Part shown: positions 34,901-48,273 of the stretch, piece by piece
Numbering within the stretch: position 1 is the stretch's first letter
How the letters are laid out: every line of letters begins with the position of its first letter
Assembly: GCA_905250125.1 (NCBI GenBank)
Contig: CAJNOL010000112.1
Coordinates: forward strand, 62,001 to 126,000
Direction: 5' to 3'
Origin: Rotaria sordida
Taxonomy: Eukaryota; Rotifera; Eurotatoria; Philodinida; Philodinidae
Length of the DNA: 64,000 bases
Program-made: the position numbers and the translations under genes
The notes under the pieces: generated by a model
Told to the model about the DNA's origin: nothing
Database searches by the model: none
What the model saw: the letters and a program-made list of their open reading frames with translations, nothing else

Positions 34901-37875
34901 TCATCTGGGGGGTATTTCCTCGTTAGTCAAATCTTATTAGAGTTTTTATTAGAACACTACGTAGTATCTGTAGGCAGAAAAAAAAATCATTGAAATCAAA
35001 AAGGGAAGCATCTGAAGAGGTTTCCTCGTAAGTTGGTCATACATACGAACCACGTCTAGTTTTTTCTTATATGTGCCATATAAACCGAAAAATAATAGTT
35101 CTTTCTTTTTTGAATCATAACAGATGACATTACATTCAAAAGTTGTCAGCAATATTTTGAAGTAGAAAGACAGAATTTCATCTGCATACGTTTAAAAAAC
35201 TGTATATCAATAAGTGAACTACTTCCTTATTGTATTTCTTTTTTTTTTTTTAGCTATGAAAACTATATTATCAAATATTTTATCAACATTAGAATTTATA
35301 ATATCTGATGAAAATCGTCTAAATAAAATTCAATCTTATATATTAAATCTTCAACAATTACATGAATCTCGTGATCAATATTTAAATTTACATATATTTC
35401 TTAATGATTTACTTATAATTATTCGACGTTTTCTTACAAATATTGAAATTTATCGTTGGCAATCAGCTATTGATGGTTGTATTATTCGTCAATATCCATG
35501 GTTTAAATCATCATCATTATTATCATCTAATAATAAAATATTAAATAATCATTCATTATTAACAAATAATAATTATTTTCAACCACCACCATCAATTGAT
35601 CATACATATACTTTTAATAATGAATATAATTTAAATGATAAAAAAATGAATTTATTATTAAATTATCTTGATAAAAATCAAATAAATAATGAATATTATT
35701 TTAATAATTTTCATCATATTGATAAAAGAAAATGTCAAATATGTGAAACATTATCTGATCATATATTAACAAATATTGGTCGTCTTATATCATTTGGTAT
35801 TAATCAATGGGTACATGTTGGTTGTATATTACCAGCTTATGCTAAAAATCTTGATCAACCACCATATATATTACGTAATATACGTGAAACAGTTCAACGT
35901 TGTCAAACAAAATATATATGTGGAATATGTTCAAAATTAGGTGCTAGTGTACATTGTAATGAAAATGAATGTTATCAACGTTTTCATTGTGATTGTATAC
36001 AAAAATATTATTTAACTATTGATAAAAATTTACAAGAACAATTAAATATTAAAAATGGTTATTTACCAAATTTAACAACATTATGTTTAAAACATAATGG
36101 ATTAAAAACAATAAATAATAATAATATTCATCGTGATAGTATTGATGGAATTAATGAAGATAATGAAACAAAAGAATTATCGAATACTAGTATGTGTTCT
36201 TTATCTTTTCATTTTTTTGTTTTGAAAAAAAAAAAAAAAAAAAAGAGATTCTATGAGAAAGTTTAGTGATATTATTCATTGGTTGAATTAATTAAAATAC
36301 AAGTTGTTTTAGATTTAATATGAATTAATTCTGAAATAATTTTCTCTAAGTCGAAACTAAAAAAAAACTTGATTACGTACGTCTCTACTTCGAATAGATA
36401 AGTGTAATAAGTTCAATAAATTAGTACATATTTTTGAAATAGAACTAAGAATAATATTAATTCTTTTGAGAAACTTTTAATGAACAAAATTTTGTTTTTA
36501 AACACGATAATGCGAACTTAACATTTACGAATAGATATAGACAAACTGGTCTACATGACTTCCTATATATGTCATAATATAACAGCGAAGTATATTCAAA
36601 TCGCTCATGTCTACACGTAATAGTGCGTAAGATTATTTTCATAATTCATTTTTCTTTTAGAAAAACTAACAATTCATTTACATAGACGAATAATAATCAA
36701 AGATACTGATTCCAGAGATATTTTATATTAAATCTTTAAATCGAGGGTGGGTTAAAGTGTTGTTATTTTTGTTTCTTCTCAGCACAGGTGTGTTTTTTTG
36801 AAAGATACAACGTAAAAATAAAAAAATAACTTCACTTTCAAATAGTAGTTCTACATTATTCCTTTATCTCTAGTCAATAATTATCATCAAAACTTTCGAA
36901 ACAAAAAAAAAAAAAAAGGAACATATTTTTCTATGTCTATTTAGATGGTATAAATATTCCAAAAATAAAATCTGTAAATACATTATCAACTGTATATGGT
37001 GATCTATCAAATAATTTAGTTGAATTTTCTTTAATTAATACTCATCTTTGTATTGGTTCATTACAAATTGAATCATTAGGTAATTTTGATTATCAAATTG
37101 ATAAAAATGATGAAAATTTTTTTTCAAATAAAATTTATCCAAATAATTATCGTGCATCACGTGTATTTTGGAGTATAAAAAATCCACAACAAAAAACAAT
37201 TTATCATTTAAATATTAATATTGAACAAACATATCATAATGAAGAATTAAATCATAAAATAATTAAACATCCAATGACAAATAAACAAATTTATATTGAA
37301 CAAATATATGATTTATGTCGAAAATATTTTGAAAAATTTCAAAAAAAAATTGATCAACATTCAAATTATATTGAAGAATTTTGTCAAAAAACATTAATTA
37401 ATAAAAAAAATCTACAAAATCAAACGAATTATAAGAAAAGAACAACTAATAGTAATTAAATTTAAATTTTTAATATTATTAATTAGTATTGTTTTTGTTT
37501 TGTTTTGTTCTTCTAGCTGGTAATGGTTTAACAAAACGATTAACAAAAGAAACTCCATCATGTGTTAAACGTCAAACACCAAAAGCAGCATTAAAAAATA
37601 TATCACGACCACGAAATAGATTTGCTAATGATAAACAATCACAAATATTATTAACAACAAAACAAAATTTATCTCAAGATAATTTAATATTAACGAAAGA
37701 TTATAAAACAAATGAAATACAAAATTTATTTCATGAAGAATTTTTAAAATCACCTAATGTTTCACATTTTGCTTTAGCACTTGTACAAGCACTTAGACAT
37801 GTTGGACAATCAACTAAAATGTATAATCAAAACAAAAAAATACTACTTTTCTTTTTCAATTAATTTTTATTTTAG

Positions 37876-37910
<35 letters not shown>

Positions 37911-40900
37911 CAAATTTGAATTATAATTTATTAAATTCATCGAATGGAATAACAACAGAAAAAAATAATGATCTTCTTTTAAAACAATTATTAAAAAATA
38001 TTACTGTACCACAACAATTAAATGGTATTGATCATTGGTTTTTTTGCGTTTTTTTTTTGATAGGAAATTTAAGTTAATTTATTTTAATGATAAAATTAAA
38101 TTTAGAATATTAAATTATTATATCAGTATTTCATCCAGTATGAGAATTGAGATGTGAATGCTGCTACACCAAAGATCTGCTTGAATCTCAGAAACACATT
38201 TTACGATACTGTAAATCGATTTTCGAATGCTTTGAACTATCGAAATTTTTTTTTATAGCAGGATGCTAGGGGTTCCAAGATACAGAACCGAGAACTGACA
38301 TCCCTAGTTTTAGATTCGAAAATCTGAACTCGAATTTTGAGGTCGAGATCTAGTGCATTTGAAAGAACATAGTCCAAAACCTATTATCCATAATTTTTAG
38401 ATCAATAGGACACACTGGAAGAAAACGGTGATAGAATGAAATTTTTCTAGTTGGTGTTTCAAACAAATTTTTTAATTTCATGTCTCCCTGTTTAAGCTAT
38501 TGGCGTTTTCATTAAAGCAAAACAATGGATAACAGATATTTAGCTATGCTCTTTCATATACGCTAGATTTCGGCCTCAAAATTTGAGTCTAGATTTTCAA
38601 ATCCAAAACTAGAAATATTAGTTTCTAGTTCTATTCATAAAACTAAAAACCTAGAATATGGGTTATGTTCTTAGGAATGCAACCAGAAACTGACGCCCGT
38701 ACTACAACTCATGTGCCTGTGCTAGATATGCGAGGGATCAGTCGGACCAGAACTATCTTGTTCATATCTATTTAGAACACATAAGCCGTGACTAGACATG
38801 TGCGGGATGAGAATCCCAGATTATGATATTTTTAATTCTATGACTTTTCAGGATAGTATAGATTTTACAGTACTGACTCTTGCGATACAGAAAGAATATA
38901 TTATGTTAAGTAAGATGATATAAATACAAATAAAATCTGTAAATATTAAATATTACTGGATAAATAAATCCTAATCATTTTTGCATACCTATAAAAAACA
39001 AATAAATAATTTCATCAGTATGAACAGTAAAATATGTCTTGGTTGATTGCATTTGTTTATCTTGTTCATTGAATATTTCCTTCATCATCTTTAGACAATC
39101 GTCCTCTTTTTTTTTTTTCTAGTTTGTGATAAATTCTTTGATAATACACGTTTACTTGGAATAAATGATGAATAAGCTGTCTCTTCTCATAATCTTTTCT
39201 AATTTGATTCAGAAAATCATTTTAAATAAGCTATAATTTTTATTTAAAAGTATGATTTAATCTATTTTTTAAGTAACTGTTGCATTTGAGTAGACAAGTG
39301 CAAGATAAAAAAACTTGGTCTCGCATGTATCTAGTCGTGATAATATGATATTTAACGCAAGTTTTACACAATCATAAAAGATATCATTTCTAATGAGAAC
39401 ATGTTGGTCCTGATCCCGGTTGTATTTTATCTAATTCTAGTCTGTACTCCAAAAAATAGGTGTTCGCCCATCCCGAAGAGAAAATCTCGATAAAACACTG
39501 CATTATTTTATTAAAATAAGTTATTATATGAAAATCCGAATTTGATGCATTTGAAAATTAAGGATTTCTTGCGGCTGACAAATTCCTAATTGAGTTTAAC
39601 GGATGATTCATAAAGCATGCGATACGAGACTTTTTTTTTATAATTCAATTACTCAACTGTAATCACCTAGTTTTGACAGACATCTTTGGATTTGTGTCAT
39701 TCGATATTAAAAATATAGCATTAATAAATAAAAAATTTTATATGCTATGTTATCATCATATTTTCAATGATTCTGGGGGACGTTGTTCAGAAGTAAAAGG
39801 CTTGAAATTGATGCCTAGTAGTATTTTTGAATATATTTTCAAACGTTTGACATGTTCTATGGAAGTCTTATTGTTATGCCGTCAGATGTAGAATTTAATT
39901 TTGATGTAAATGTCGAATTGATCAACGAGAATCTTTATGAGTTTTGTCTAAATTAAAAACAAACAATCGCATAGACTTATTAGAAAAGTCTCAAGTCTTT
40001 CCTCAAAAAAAAAAAAAAAAAGAAATACAAATATCCCATTTTTTTAATGAGCCACTCATCAGAATGACTTCAGATATTATAGTATTATCAAAAGATGTGC
40101 TAATGATGCTCAGATGTTAAAAGAAATTGTAATAATATCCTTTCATATAAATATGAAGATCCAGCACATTCATTAAAAAAAATAATAATAAGAATTTTAC
40201 TATTGATATAAGTTTTTAATAGATCATATTTGATGTCATGCCTTATCCAGATATTGACTTATGTAATAAATTCCTTCCTGTAATAGAAGACTTTTGCTGG
40301 AGAAATGATGCACCCAATGTTATAGAAAGACTTCGTTCCATTAATATATCAAAATGTGGCTAGTTTTCAAGTTTTTTCGATCTGAAAAATGTTAAATAAC
40401 TAAGGTCAAAATTATTTTTAGACTTTTTAAAGTCTAAAAAAATCTCTTCCGAAATCGTTTTGTTTTTTTCTTTGAAAAATTCTTCTATTACAATAAACGA
40501 CTTACGAACGAAGGAACTAATCCAATTGACATTTGTTGTTTGAACTCATATTGGACTCACAAGCAAACCTTAGTGAAACTAGCAAAAACCTAAAAAGGTT
40601 CGTCTCCATAGATCTTGATTGCTAAGTTATGATTGATATATTGAATTTTATATTTATTTGTAGAAAGTTCCCAAAAAAAATCAAATGATAGAATTTCAAT
40701 CTAAAATTTTACCTAGCCGAAAAGAATATTCCTTCAACAAGATATTAAACTTTCAAAAAATAGCTCTTTGCCATAAAAATCAAATTCAATAATTCAACGA
40801 AGGAACATTCTGTAAACCGATTATAACTCAGCACCAAAAGCCAATGGGGACAAACCCTTTTAAGCTTTTGCTATTCTTAGTAAGATCCACCCGTGAATTC

Positions 40901-43593
40901 AATATGAGCTCAAACAGCGAATAGCACGTAGGGTAAAAAAACTATTGAAATATTTGTCCAAGTAATTCACCTGCATATGAATAATAGAAAAAAAGACGAA
41001 GTATCATATTCAAATGAATAAAATCGTTGAAGATTTTATTACATAGTAAACAATCTTTGTTGATGTGTTCGTCATATAAATTATTTAATTGATAAACATA
41101 AGTAAATAATAAATTTTACTATTTAGATTCTCAAATATCAGCAATGAATTCTTCGCAATTATCTTCATTTACATCTCAATGGCATTCAAGTATATCTACT
41201 CAAACTGAAACTATACAATTATCAAAATCCTATGATGATTCTCAACGTAAGATTTATTTCTTAATTTAATATATATATATATATATATATATTTGCCTAT
41301 TATAGATTCTTATTCATCATTCAATGGTGCAATACCTTTAGTTCATACAACTGATAATACTTCTAATTTACTTTCAAAATCAACACGTATTCCACAAGTA
41401 GATGGATCAATTGATGATGATAATAATAATAATAATGATGATGATTTTCATATATCTTCAATTGTATTAAATTCTTTAATTGAACAGATTATTGATAAAA
41501 CAAATTCTGAATGTTTTCATACAAACAGTGAATATTCAATAGATTTATCAGATTATGTTAATTCACCATCATTTATTGATTTTACTCCAATATCACCTAC
41601 AAATCATTCTCATCAAATAGAAAATTCTGAAAAAAATAAATCTATATCATCATATGATCTTATAGAATTATATAAACAATGGTTAAAATTAAATTTTTCT
41701 CGTGTAAAATTTACAATAACAAATGATGAAGGATATAAAATTATATCCGATGATTTAGATTCAGCATGGTCAACAATTATTAATTTAATACGTAATTGTC
41801 GTGATGATATGAATTTACAACATTTATCAATGACAAATGAAGAATTAAATGGACATAAAATATTTGGTTTAACTAAACCAATTATTCAAATAATGCTTAA
41901 TCAAATGTATACAAATCAACAACAAATTGGAACAATTATATTACCATTATCATCATCATCATCATCATCATTATCGAATAATATTTCTAATAATAATAAT
42001 AATAATTCTTCATGTTCAATAGAAAATTTTAATAAAAAAAAACTTTTATCATCATGTTCAAGATCAAATATATATGAAAGAAAAACTCGTGAACGTCAAA
42101 GATTTGGTTGGTTATTAAATCAAAGTCGAAAAATTGAATATGCACTTAAATCATTTGAAATTGATAATGCACTTGTATATGCAAGGTAAATTTGTTTTTC
42201 TTTTTATTATTAATTTTTTGTGAAAGATGATCTCAAAGGAGTATTGAAGTATAGAAGTAAAAATATGAATTCTCCTTCGCGTAGACTGTGACATATATCT
42301 TAGCAATAATCTTTTCCTTTCTTCATGGCAGACGTTCATATACGATCACAGATCGTAAGTTGATGAAGAAAAATTTAACAACAATGTGTTTGTTTGTTGT
42401 TTTTTTAAGTACTTAGCTCAAATTCAGATAGTGATTTTAATAGACAGTGAAATTTTATATCTATACCAAGATTTCATAGATGATAGTAAAATTTTTAAAA
42501 AACTGGCTTCTATGATCTTTCCTTAAAAAGTTAAAAATATCACAGAAACCGTTTTTTTAGTCAATTTTTCGATAAATTTCGTTTTCTTTATGATATCCTA
42601 TAAACTTTAAAAGAAAGGTCGTAGGAAATGCGACAATCTCTCATTTTGTGCTATTTAATATGACATTGTCGAAAAAAAAACAATAGCTTCTCAGAATGGG
42701 CTTGACCTAAGTGTTTATTTTTATCAAAAACAAAAAAACACGTTGTTGTTAGACTGTTTTTTTTCATTGTCTTATATGAATAACGTTTCATTGTATAATA
42801 TGAACTACTTTCGTATTGCATTTCTGAAGGATGTAATACGCGGATGATCAAGACATTGTGTTTCAAAATAGATAGAATATAATGACCCTCTTGTGATTAA
42901 CACCAGTAGTTATATCATGTTTCACATTTTAATCCTTCTAGAAATTGCGCTAATAGGTTTTAGTATTAAATTTCAATTGTTGATTTTGTTTTTTTTTTTA
43001 CAGACGAATTATTCTTGAAGAAGCATCTGTTAGTTTACGTCTTTATCATTTACATTATTTTTCTGAACGTGCTTTACTTGTTGGTTCATCACCTATACAT
43101 GGTTGTGGTTTATTTACATTAGTTGATTTAATTGAAGGACAAATGATTATTGAATATACAGGAGAAGTTGTTCGACCATGTCTTACTGATAAACGTGAAC
43201 GTGAAAATGAAGGAAAAGTAAGAAAAAAAAAACAACAAAAAAAAAAATATCAATGATATTTATTAGGGTTTTGGTTGTTATATGTTTACGGTTGATTCAA
43301 TGAATGTTATTGATGCTACGCATCGTGGAAATAAAGCACGATTTATTAATCATAATTGTGAAGTCAGTATTAAAAAATTTTTAAAACAAAAATTTACAAA
43401 AAATGTTTCTTTATTTTAGCCAAATTGTTTTGCTAAAACTGTTTTATCAGGTGGTATTAAGCATATTGTTATCTATGCATTAATGGATATATCTCGTGGA
43501 TCAGAATTAACATATGATTATTCTTTTCCGGAAGAAGATGTTAAAATTCCTTGTCATTGTGGTACAAGTAAATGTCGAACTTATTTAAACTGA
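31943..43593 (+). CDS. KMT2A: Trithorax/MLL-type histone H3K4 methyltransferase
   Basis: Eleven exons join in frame: 31943-32626, 33673-34453, 35254-36189, 36945-37451, 37517-37820, 37876-38024, 41127-41246, 41306-42185, 43004-43217, 43267-43362 and 43420-43593, giving 1,614 residues. Order: basic/acidic N-terminus; PHD fingers 1-3 (about 224-470, from CYMCGSMGSDLIYC); a degenerate bromodomain-like region; extended PHD (about 645-770); FYRN (about 836-876, IGSLQIESLG ... YRASRVFWS); poly-Gln linker; Taspase1-like site IPQVDGSIDD at about 1193; FYRC (about 1294-1367); a Win-like CSRSNIYERK; SET (about 1480-1600, HGCGLF, FINHNCEPNC, ELTYDY); post-SET CHCGTSKCRTYLN. This is the MLL1/MLL2 (trx) architecture; the split FYRN/FYRC and cleavage site argue against MLL3/4. 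The protein methylates H3K4 and maintains active Hox-type genes. No CXXC domain or AT-hook block was found, and RPLP0 lies only 376 bp upstream, so the N-terminus is much shorter than in vertebrates. Confidence 0.95.
32961..33179. mobile_element. hAT-type MITE in MLL intron 1
   Basis: The element is 219 bp with ends CAGGAGCCGCGCGA and, reversed, CAGGGGCCGCGCGA. It is flanked by a perfect 8-bp duplication CATATACT at 32953-32960 and 33180-33187. Runs of G near the left end (GCGGGGGG) and C near the right end (CACCCCCC) stand out from the AT-rich host. It has no coding capacity. CAGG-type ends and the 8-bp duplication place it in the hAT superfamily, a different family from the element in the pyruvate kinase intron. 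Confidence 0.9.
33350..33652. repeat. Foldback element in MLL intron 1
   Basis: The left arm TTTTGAGCTCATAGTAGACT ... CAGGTAGATCTGAGTGAGA ... TAGCAA returns inverted at the right as TTGCTAGTACCTGCCTG ... GATTCAATATGAAATCA. The flanking and internal sequence resembles the element at 40.54 kb, for example GGAACTAAT upstream and TTTCAATCTGAAATTTTGCC inside. No TSD is evident. Confidence 0.55.
34652..34925. repeat. Foldback element in MLL intron 2
   Basis: The left arm CAGGTGAAGTTCTACTTTTC ... GATATTTTGCCCATGTG ... AGACTAGAAAAACTC ... TTTCTATGACTTATAT is repeated inverted at the right, ending GTAGAGTTTCATCTGGGGGG. The arms are about 120 bp at roughly 75-80% identity. It is a non-coding MITE-like element of a type distinct from the 33.35-kb one. 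Confidence 0.6.
38275..38652. repeat. Foldback element in MLL intron 6
   Basis: The left arm CTAGTTTTAGATTCGAAAAT, continuing CTGAACTCGAATTTTGAGG and ATCTAGTGCATTTGAAAGA, reappears inverted at about 38550-38640. Identity is about 80% over about 85 bp, with some 180 bp in between. It is non-coding and probably a MITE. Confidence 0.65.
39670..40365 (+). pseudogene. Possible decayed F-box/LRR gene inside MLL intron 6
   Basis: Scattered in-frame pieces look protein-derived. TDIFGFVSFDIKNIALINKK is like the second half of an F-box. Near 39880 lies VMPSDVEFNFDVNVELINEN. Near 40235 lies DVMPYPDIDLCNKFLPVIED, followed by VIERLRSINISKCG, which is LRR-like. Stops and shifts separate them. It might instead be chance; no complete domain can be drawn. 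Confidence 0.3.
40538..40919. repeat. Foldback element in MLL intron 6, related to the 33.35-kb copy
   Basis: The left end TTTGAACTCATATTGGACTC and the right end GAATTCAATATGAGCTCAAA are inverted copies. Inside the arms, CTTAGTGAAACTAGCAAAAA pairs with TTTTTGCTATTCTTAGTAAG-like sequence. Internal TTTCAATCTAAAATTTTACC matches the 33.35-kb element, so the two form a dispersed family. Confidence 0.6.
42892..42962. repeat. Dispersed repeat shared with 63.70 kb
   Basis: TGATTAACACCAGTAGTTAT, ATCATGTTTCACATTTTAAT and the following bases match 63702-63766 at about 80% identity in the same orientation. In both places the copy lies just upstream of a splice acceptor. It is probably the end of a transposon-derived repeat. 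Confidence 0.45.
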
Positions 43594-46108
43594 TGCGATC
43601 TATTTGTATATACATTTATGTTTATCATTACTAGTCAATACTTCGCTTTTTTTTTCTCTCTCTCTCTCTCTCTCTCTCACTCTCTTGTTCTTCTCTCAGA
43701 TTTGCTTTCTTTGTACGTTGATTTACATGATGTAAGAGTGTATTTTTGTTTTTTGTTTTTTTTTTTTTTGATATATGTATTATAGAAATAGATAAGCAAA
43801 TAAGAGGTTATTAATTAAAATGATGATTTTTTTAAGTAGAGTCAATTTGATACTATGTATCAGCATTGATTGTAATGAAAATTCAAAAAAAAAACATTTG
43901 TTACCATGACTAAATTCAAAACAAAAACAAAAAAAGAAATCTTCGTGACATAAAGTCATCATTGTACAGATCTATAATTGGATCTAATATACTTAAGAAC
44001 GAAGCAATCATGAATTCTTTTGTTTTGATCTATAATAATCTACCAGTCATTTTTTATATATATACTAAACAACTAATTGACATTATTTGCATTGATTAAT
44101 CCTCTCGATAAGATTTGAAAACAAAACAACAGGATGAATGAATGGATTGGATTATTATGTGTAATAACATCATTACAAATCAATAATTTTAGACTTTATA
44201 ATCATTCAGAATATGCCGAACATGTTTATTTACTGAAACAAAAAAATAATAGAAATCATCTAGAACAACACTCGAAACTATAGTATTCGGATAGATTATC
44301 ATTTGAAATATCTAGAAAATTTAATGAAATTTGCCTTTTATCTTTCATTTGAGAATATAATATGAAAAATAAATTCTCACCATGTCATTTAATATTATAT
44401 TTAATATTCATTATCAGATTACAATAGAAGCTTTCTAATACCAAAAAAAGAAATTTTACTAAACTCATGACATAATTCATTTCTCTAGATTATAATGAAC
44501 TAAAAAAAACAGCATTTCATCCCAATGGAATGCTAAGATTCATGATGTTTTTTTTTTCCTTTATATTGAGACTAGATTTAACTAAAGCAAAAAAGTCAAC
44601 AACATTATATGTCCATCTAGAAAATTGATGTGTTGTAAAAACATTTTCACGTCCAAAGTGACGATTTAAAAGTCCGACAAGGCAAACATTTATTCTTCAT
44701 AGTACGTGATATAATAATTACAAACTCCGGAAGAACACCATTTCTATAGCAAATAAAATCCAGCTCTAGTTTAAGATAAATAAATTAGATTATTCTACTA
44801 TTAGAAAAAAATCTACTGAGTGACATTTTTTTTTTTTTATTCATCTCCTATGTTTACATCTACTTCCACTTAAGACTTCATTAAATATCCTTTTTCTTTT
44901 TGACTATCATCATTCTCACCTATACGCAACATTTGTTGAAGTTATATGAAAAAAAAAAAATATCATTAATAAAATCGAGGGAAAAATTATAAAATAAATT
45001 TCTTTTTCTTTTTTAATTATTATATAGTGAATAAAAGCATTTTAATGAATACTATTTTAAGAAACTCCTTTTTTTTTGTCTTAATACATGTAATAGTCTA
45101 GATACTAAATTTCAAAACTCATGATTAAATTATGAATACATACAGACTTAAGATCTTTTCATATTTGAAAAATATTTCTTTCGTGTTAAAATATAAAAAA
45201 AATATATTCATAAATTAATATTTTAACTTTACAAGAATGTATAACATATATTTTTGAAAAGATTTTTGGTCGTTTCTTTTTTTTTTCTGTTTTATTTCTA
45301 TAAACTACACAGATGGAATATGCAAAACACTACCAAAATAAACAAATAACTTTGTTTAAGTGCATTCAAAAAATTTCATGCAATATGTCAAATAATTTCC
45401 TAACAATGTCATCACCCTGGACATTATTATATATATATAGAATTGCATATGATTTTTCTCTTGTTGTCTCATTTTTCCAGGAAAGAAAAAAGACATTCGC
45501 TAGATTTCTTTTGACAATCTATGTCGCGTAATGATCATACTGATGAGAAGAAAAACGAGCATGAACATTTCTTTTTTTTTTTTTTTGTCTTACTGGAAAT
45601 AAGAATAAAAGAAAGAAAAGAAAAACCCCATTAAACATTGCCTATATATATATATATTCGTTCAACTATGCATTCACTGAGAGTTTGATTATATTCTTCA
45701 CATATAGACTAGGTCTGTCAGTTGCTTGAAAAAATTTTTTTCCTCAAAGACCGACAGGGAAAGGAAAAAAGAAAAGAAGAAAAAGAAATGTCCTATTCTA
45801 TATGAATACTAAGAAGAACGATAATAAAACGACGATGTTGAACGTAATACTAAAGAAAACTACTTATGGTCGTTTGACTCTACTTTGATAATGACAGAAA
45901 CAAACACTACATAGTTCTCTCCTTTTTTCTTTTCTTCCCTCTAGTCTCTATTTTTACTCTCTTATATTCTGTAGACATAAATAAATAAATATCTATATAC
46001 ATTTCTTCTTTTTTTTATTCAGAACTCATTTTTTATATCTCTGAATTTTGCAGAAACGATTATAATCAACGTGAAGAAAACAAAAAATATAATCGAGATA
46101 TTTTTCAG
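43594..46108. other. MLL 3' region and intergenic DNA
   Basis: The MLL 3' UTR is followed by a (TC)n microsatellite (about 43652-43685) and AT-rich intergenic sequence with many homopolymer runs. No coding region, RNA gene or clear transposon was recognised. Confidence 0.45.
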
Positions 46109-47858
46109 ATGGCATCTCATATATCTTTCATAGTTTATGGATTATTATTAGTAATCTTTACTATTATTGTTCAATCGTTTCCGATTGAAAAAACTAAAGG
46201 AAGTAAGTTCAATCTTTTTTTTGTTTTTTTTGATAATTATCTAATTAAACATTTATTCAATGTTTATAGTTGTTCAATCATATTTGTTAAAAAAAAATAA
46301 AGATATTACAAATCAACAACATCATCATCATCATCAATTTATTCAATCGGTAGAAACTACAACAAGTTCAACTAGTAGTACAACAAATCCAACAATTACC
46401 GTTTCTCAAAGTTCTTCATCAACATCAACAATAACACCAATAATAACTGATAAGAAAAAGAAACGTTATATTGATGATGGATTGGATGAATTTTTAGATA
46501 ATGAATTAGATTCTTCTCAATTACCTTATTTGAAATATAACAATGGTCATAAATTACATGCTAAAGTACAAGAAACAATAGCTAAAATTCATGACAATGC
46601 AGATAGTTAGTTTTATTTTGATTAATTCTTTTTGTCTCTTTTTTTTTTTTGCATTATATATATATGTATACCTATTTTTTTGTTTCTTTTTTTTTAGAAC
46701 CAGTCGATACAGATGATTCAAAAGTTTTTTCTGATATTACAATGACTCCAAGTGAATTAACAGATATTGTACGTCGACGTCGTGATGTTAAATTAAATAC
46801 AAGACGTAAACGAGCTATATCACCATATAATTTTTATGATACTGATTCGGTATTGTAATATTTACTAAAAAATTCTTTTTTTTTCTAGTTTACATTTAAT
46901 GTAACAAATAATAGAGTTCATATTGTTTTGAATGATATAATCGGAAACAAAAAAGTACTATACTTATTCTTTGAATAGTTAGTTTATTTCATATATTTAT
47001 TAGAGAAAGAAAAAACTACTACGCACAAGTATGACTATTAATGTATCTAATTTTCATTTAATCCTAGTATTTGAATATAAGCTATATCAAAATAATAGAT
47101 GAGAAACATAAATAGAGTCTTTTCATTTTAATATTTCTTCTTTTGATAATATAAAATTTTTATAATAAATATTTTCTTTTTATTTTAGTTTTATGACCCA
47201 TATGCTGATTTAATTGAAGGATATCAATATGCTCGTCCGACTCGTTCATTTGCGTAAAGATTTCTAATATTATTTAATATTTTAAGATAAGTTTTTTTTT
47301 ATTCTGTTTTCTTTATATTATAGTCCACTCTATTGGTATCCAAGTGACTATCAACGAAATATTCGTTCAGCTCTTGCACCATCATTCTATGAATCATCAG
47401 TATATCCAACATTATATTCAACGATTGTTGATAATGATGAAACTCCGAGTAAAAATAATTTAATTGTTTTTGAAATAATTTATATTTATTTTATTTTATT
47501 TTTTTGTTTAGTTCCAACATTTGATGATGAAATTGAAGATAACAATGAATATGAATCAGATAGTTATCCTATTTTATTAGAATTATCTAATAATCCATTA
47601 GATAATGTAGAATTATCAGAACAATATGATAGAGAAGATGATTTACCGATTGATGAGAGTACTGAAGAAATGTCTAATGAAAATGACAATGATGACAATG
47701 ATGATGATGATGATGATGATGAAGCACAATATCGTTTAATTTATCCAAGACAACGTTCATATTATGTAAAGTTTAATAAATTAAATTTTTTTTTAAATAG
47801 ATTATAATTTTTTTTTTCTTTTTAGACTCGTTATGGACCTTTAGAGACATATTATTAA
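46109..47858 (+). CDS. Predicted secreted preproprotein with dibasic processing sites
   Basis: Seven exons join in frame: 46109-46202, 46270-46605, 46698-46849, 47189-47253, 47324-47448, 47512-47765 and 47826-47858, giving 352 residues. The ATG follows TTTTTCAG directly. Residues 1-23 form a strong signal peptide (FIVYGLLLVIFTIIVQSFP). The mature chain has a His run, a Thr/Ser-rich segment, a KKKKR site and a second cluster with RRRR and RRKR furin-type sites. A Tyr-rich segment follows (SPYNFYDTDSFYDPYADL ... APLYWYPSDYQRN), then an Asp/Glu-rich tail with seven or more consecutive Asp, ending LETYY. I do not recognise the family. The layout fits a prohormone, neuropeptide precursor or furin-activated extracellular protein, but no repeated peptide or amidation motif was seen. 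Confidence 0.75.
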
Positions 47859-48273
47859 TTGAGAATGTGACAGAGAGTAAGTAAAATTATTTCTTATAAT
47901 TATTTTTCTTTTTTTTTTTTTATTCTTTTTTAGTATAATTGAATGGTGAAATTAATACAAACAGTCCTTTACAAAGAAAAATAAAAAACAAGATATCTAA
48001 CTCATTTACTCTCTCTTTCTCTAAATGTTTTGATGATAAGACATCTAATAATTTTATTTTTCTTTTGGCAAAAAAAAAAAAAAGAATAATCAATGTCCTC
48101 GTTATTTCTTCCTTTTTTTTTCTTCTCCCCTTTCACTTTTTTACTTACCATTCATATTGCTAAGATATTGATCATTATTTATACACATTTTATGAGAAGA
48201 GGATGGAGTTGAAGACCTTGTTTTTGCGTTCATATTATTTTGCCACGGGTATTTTGTTTTTTTGTCAGTTAAT

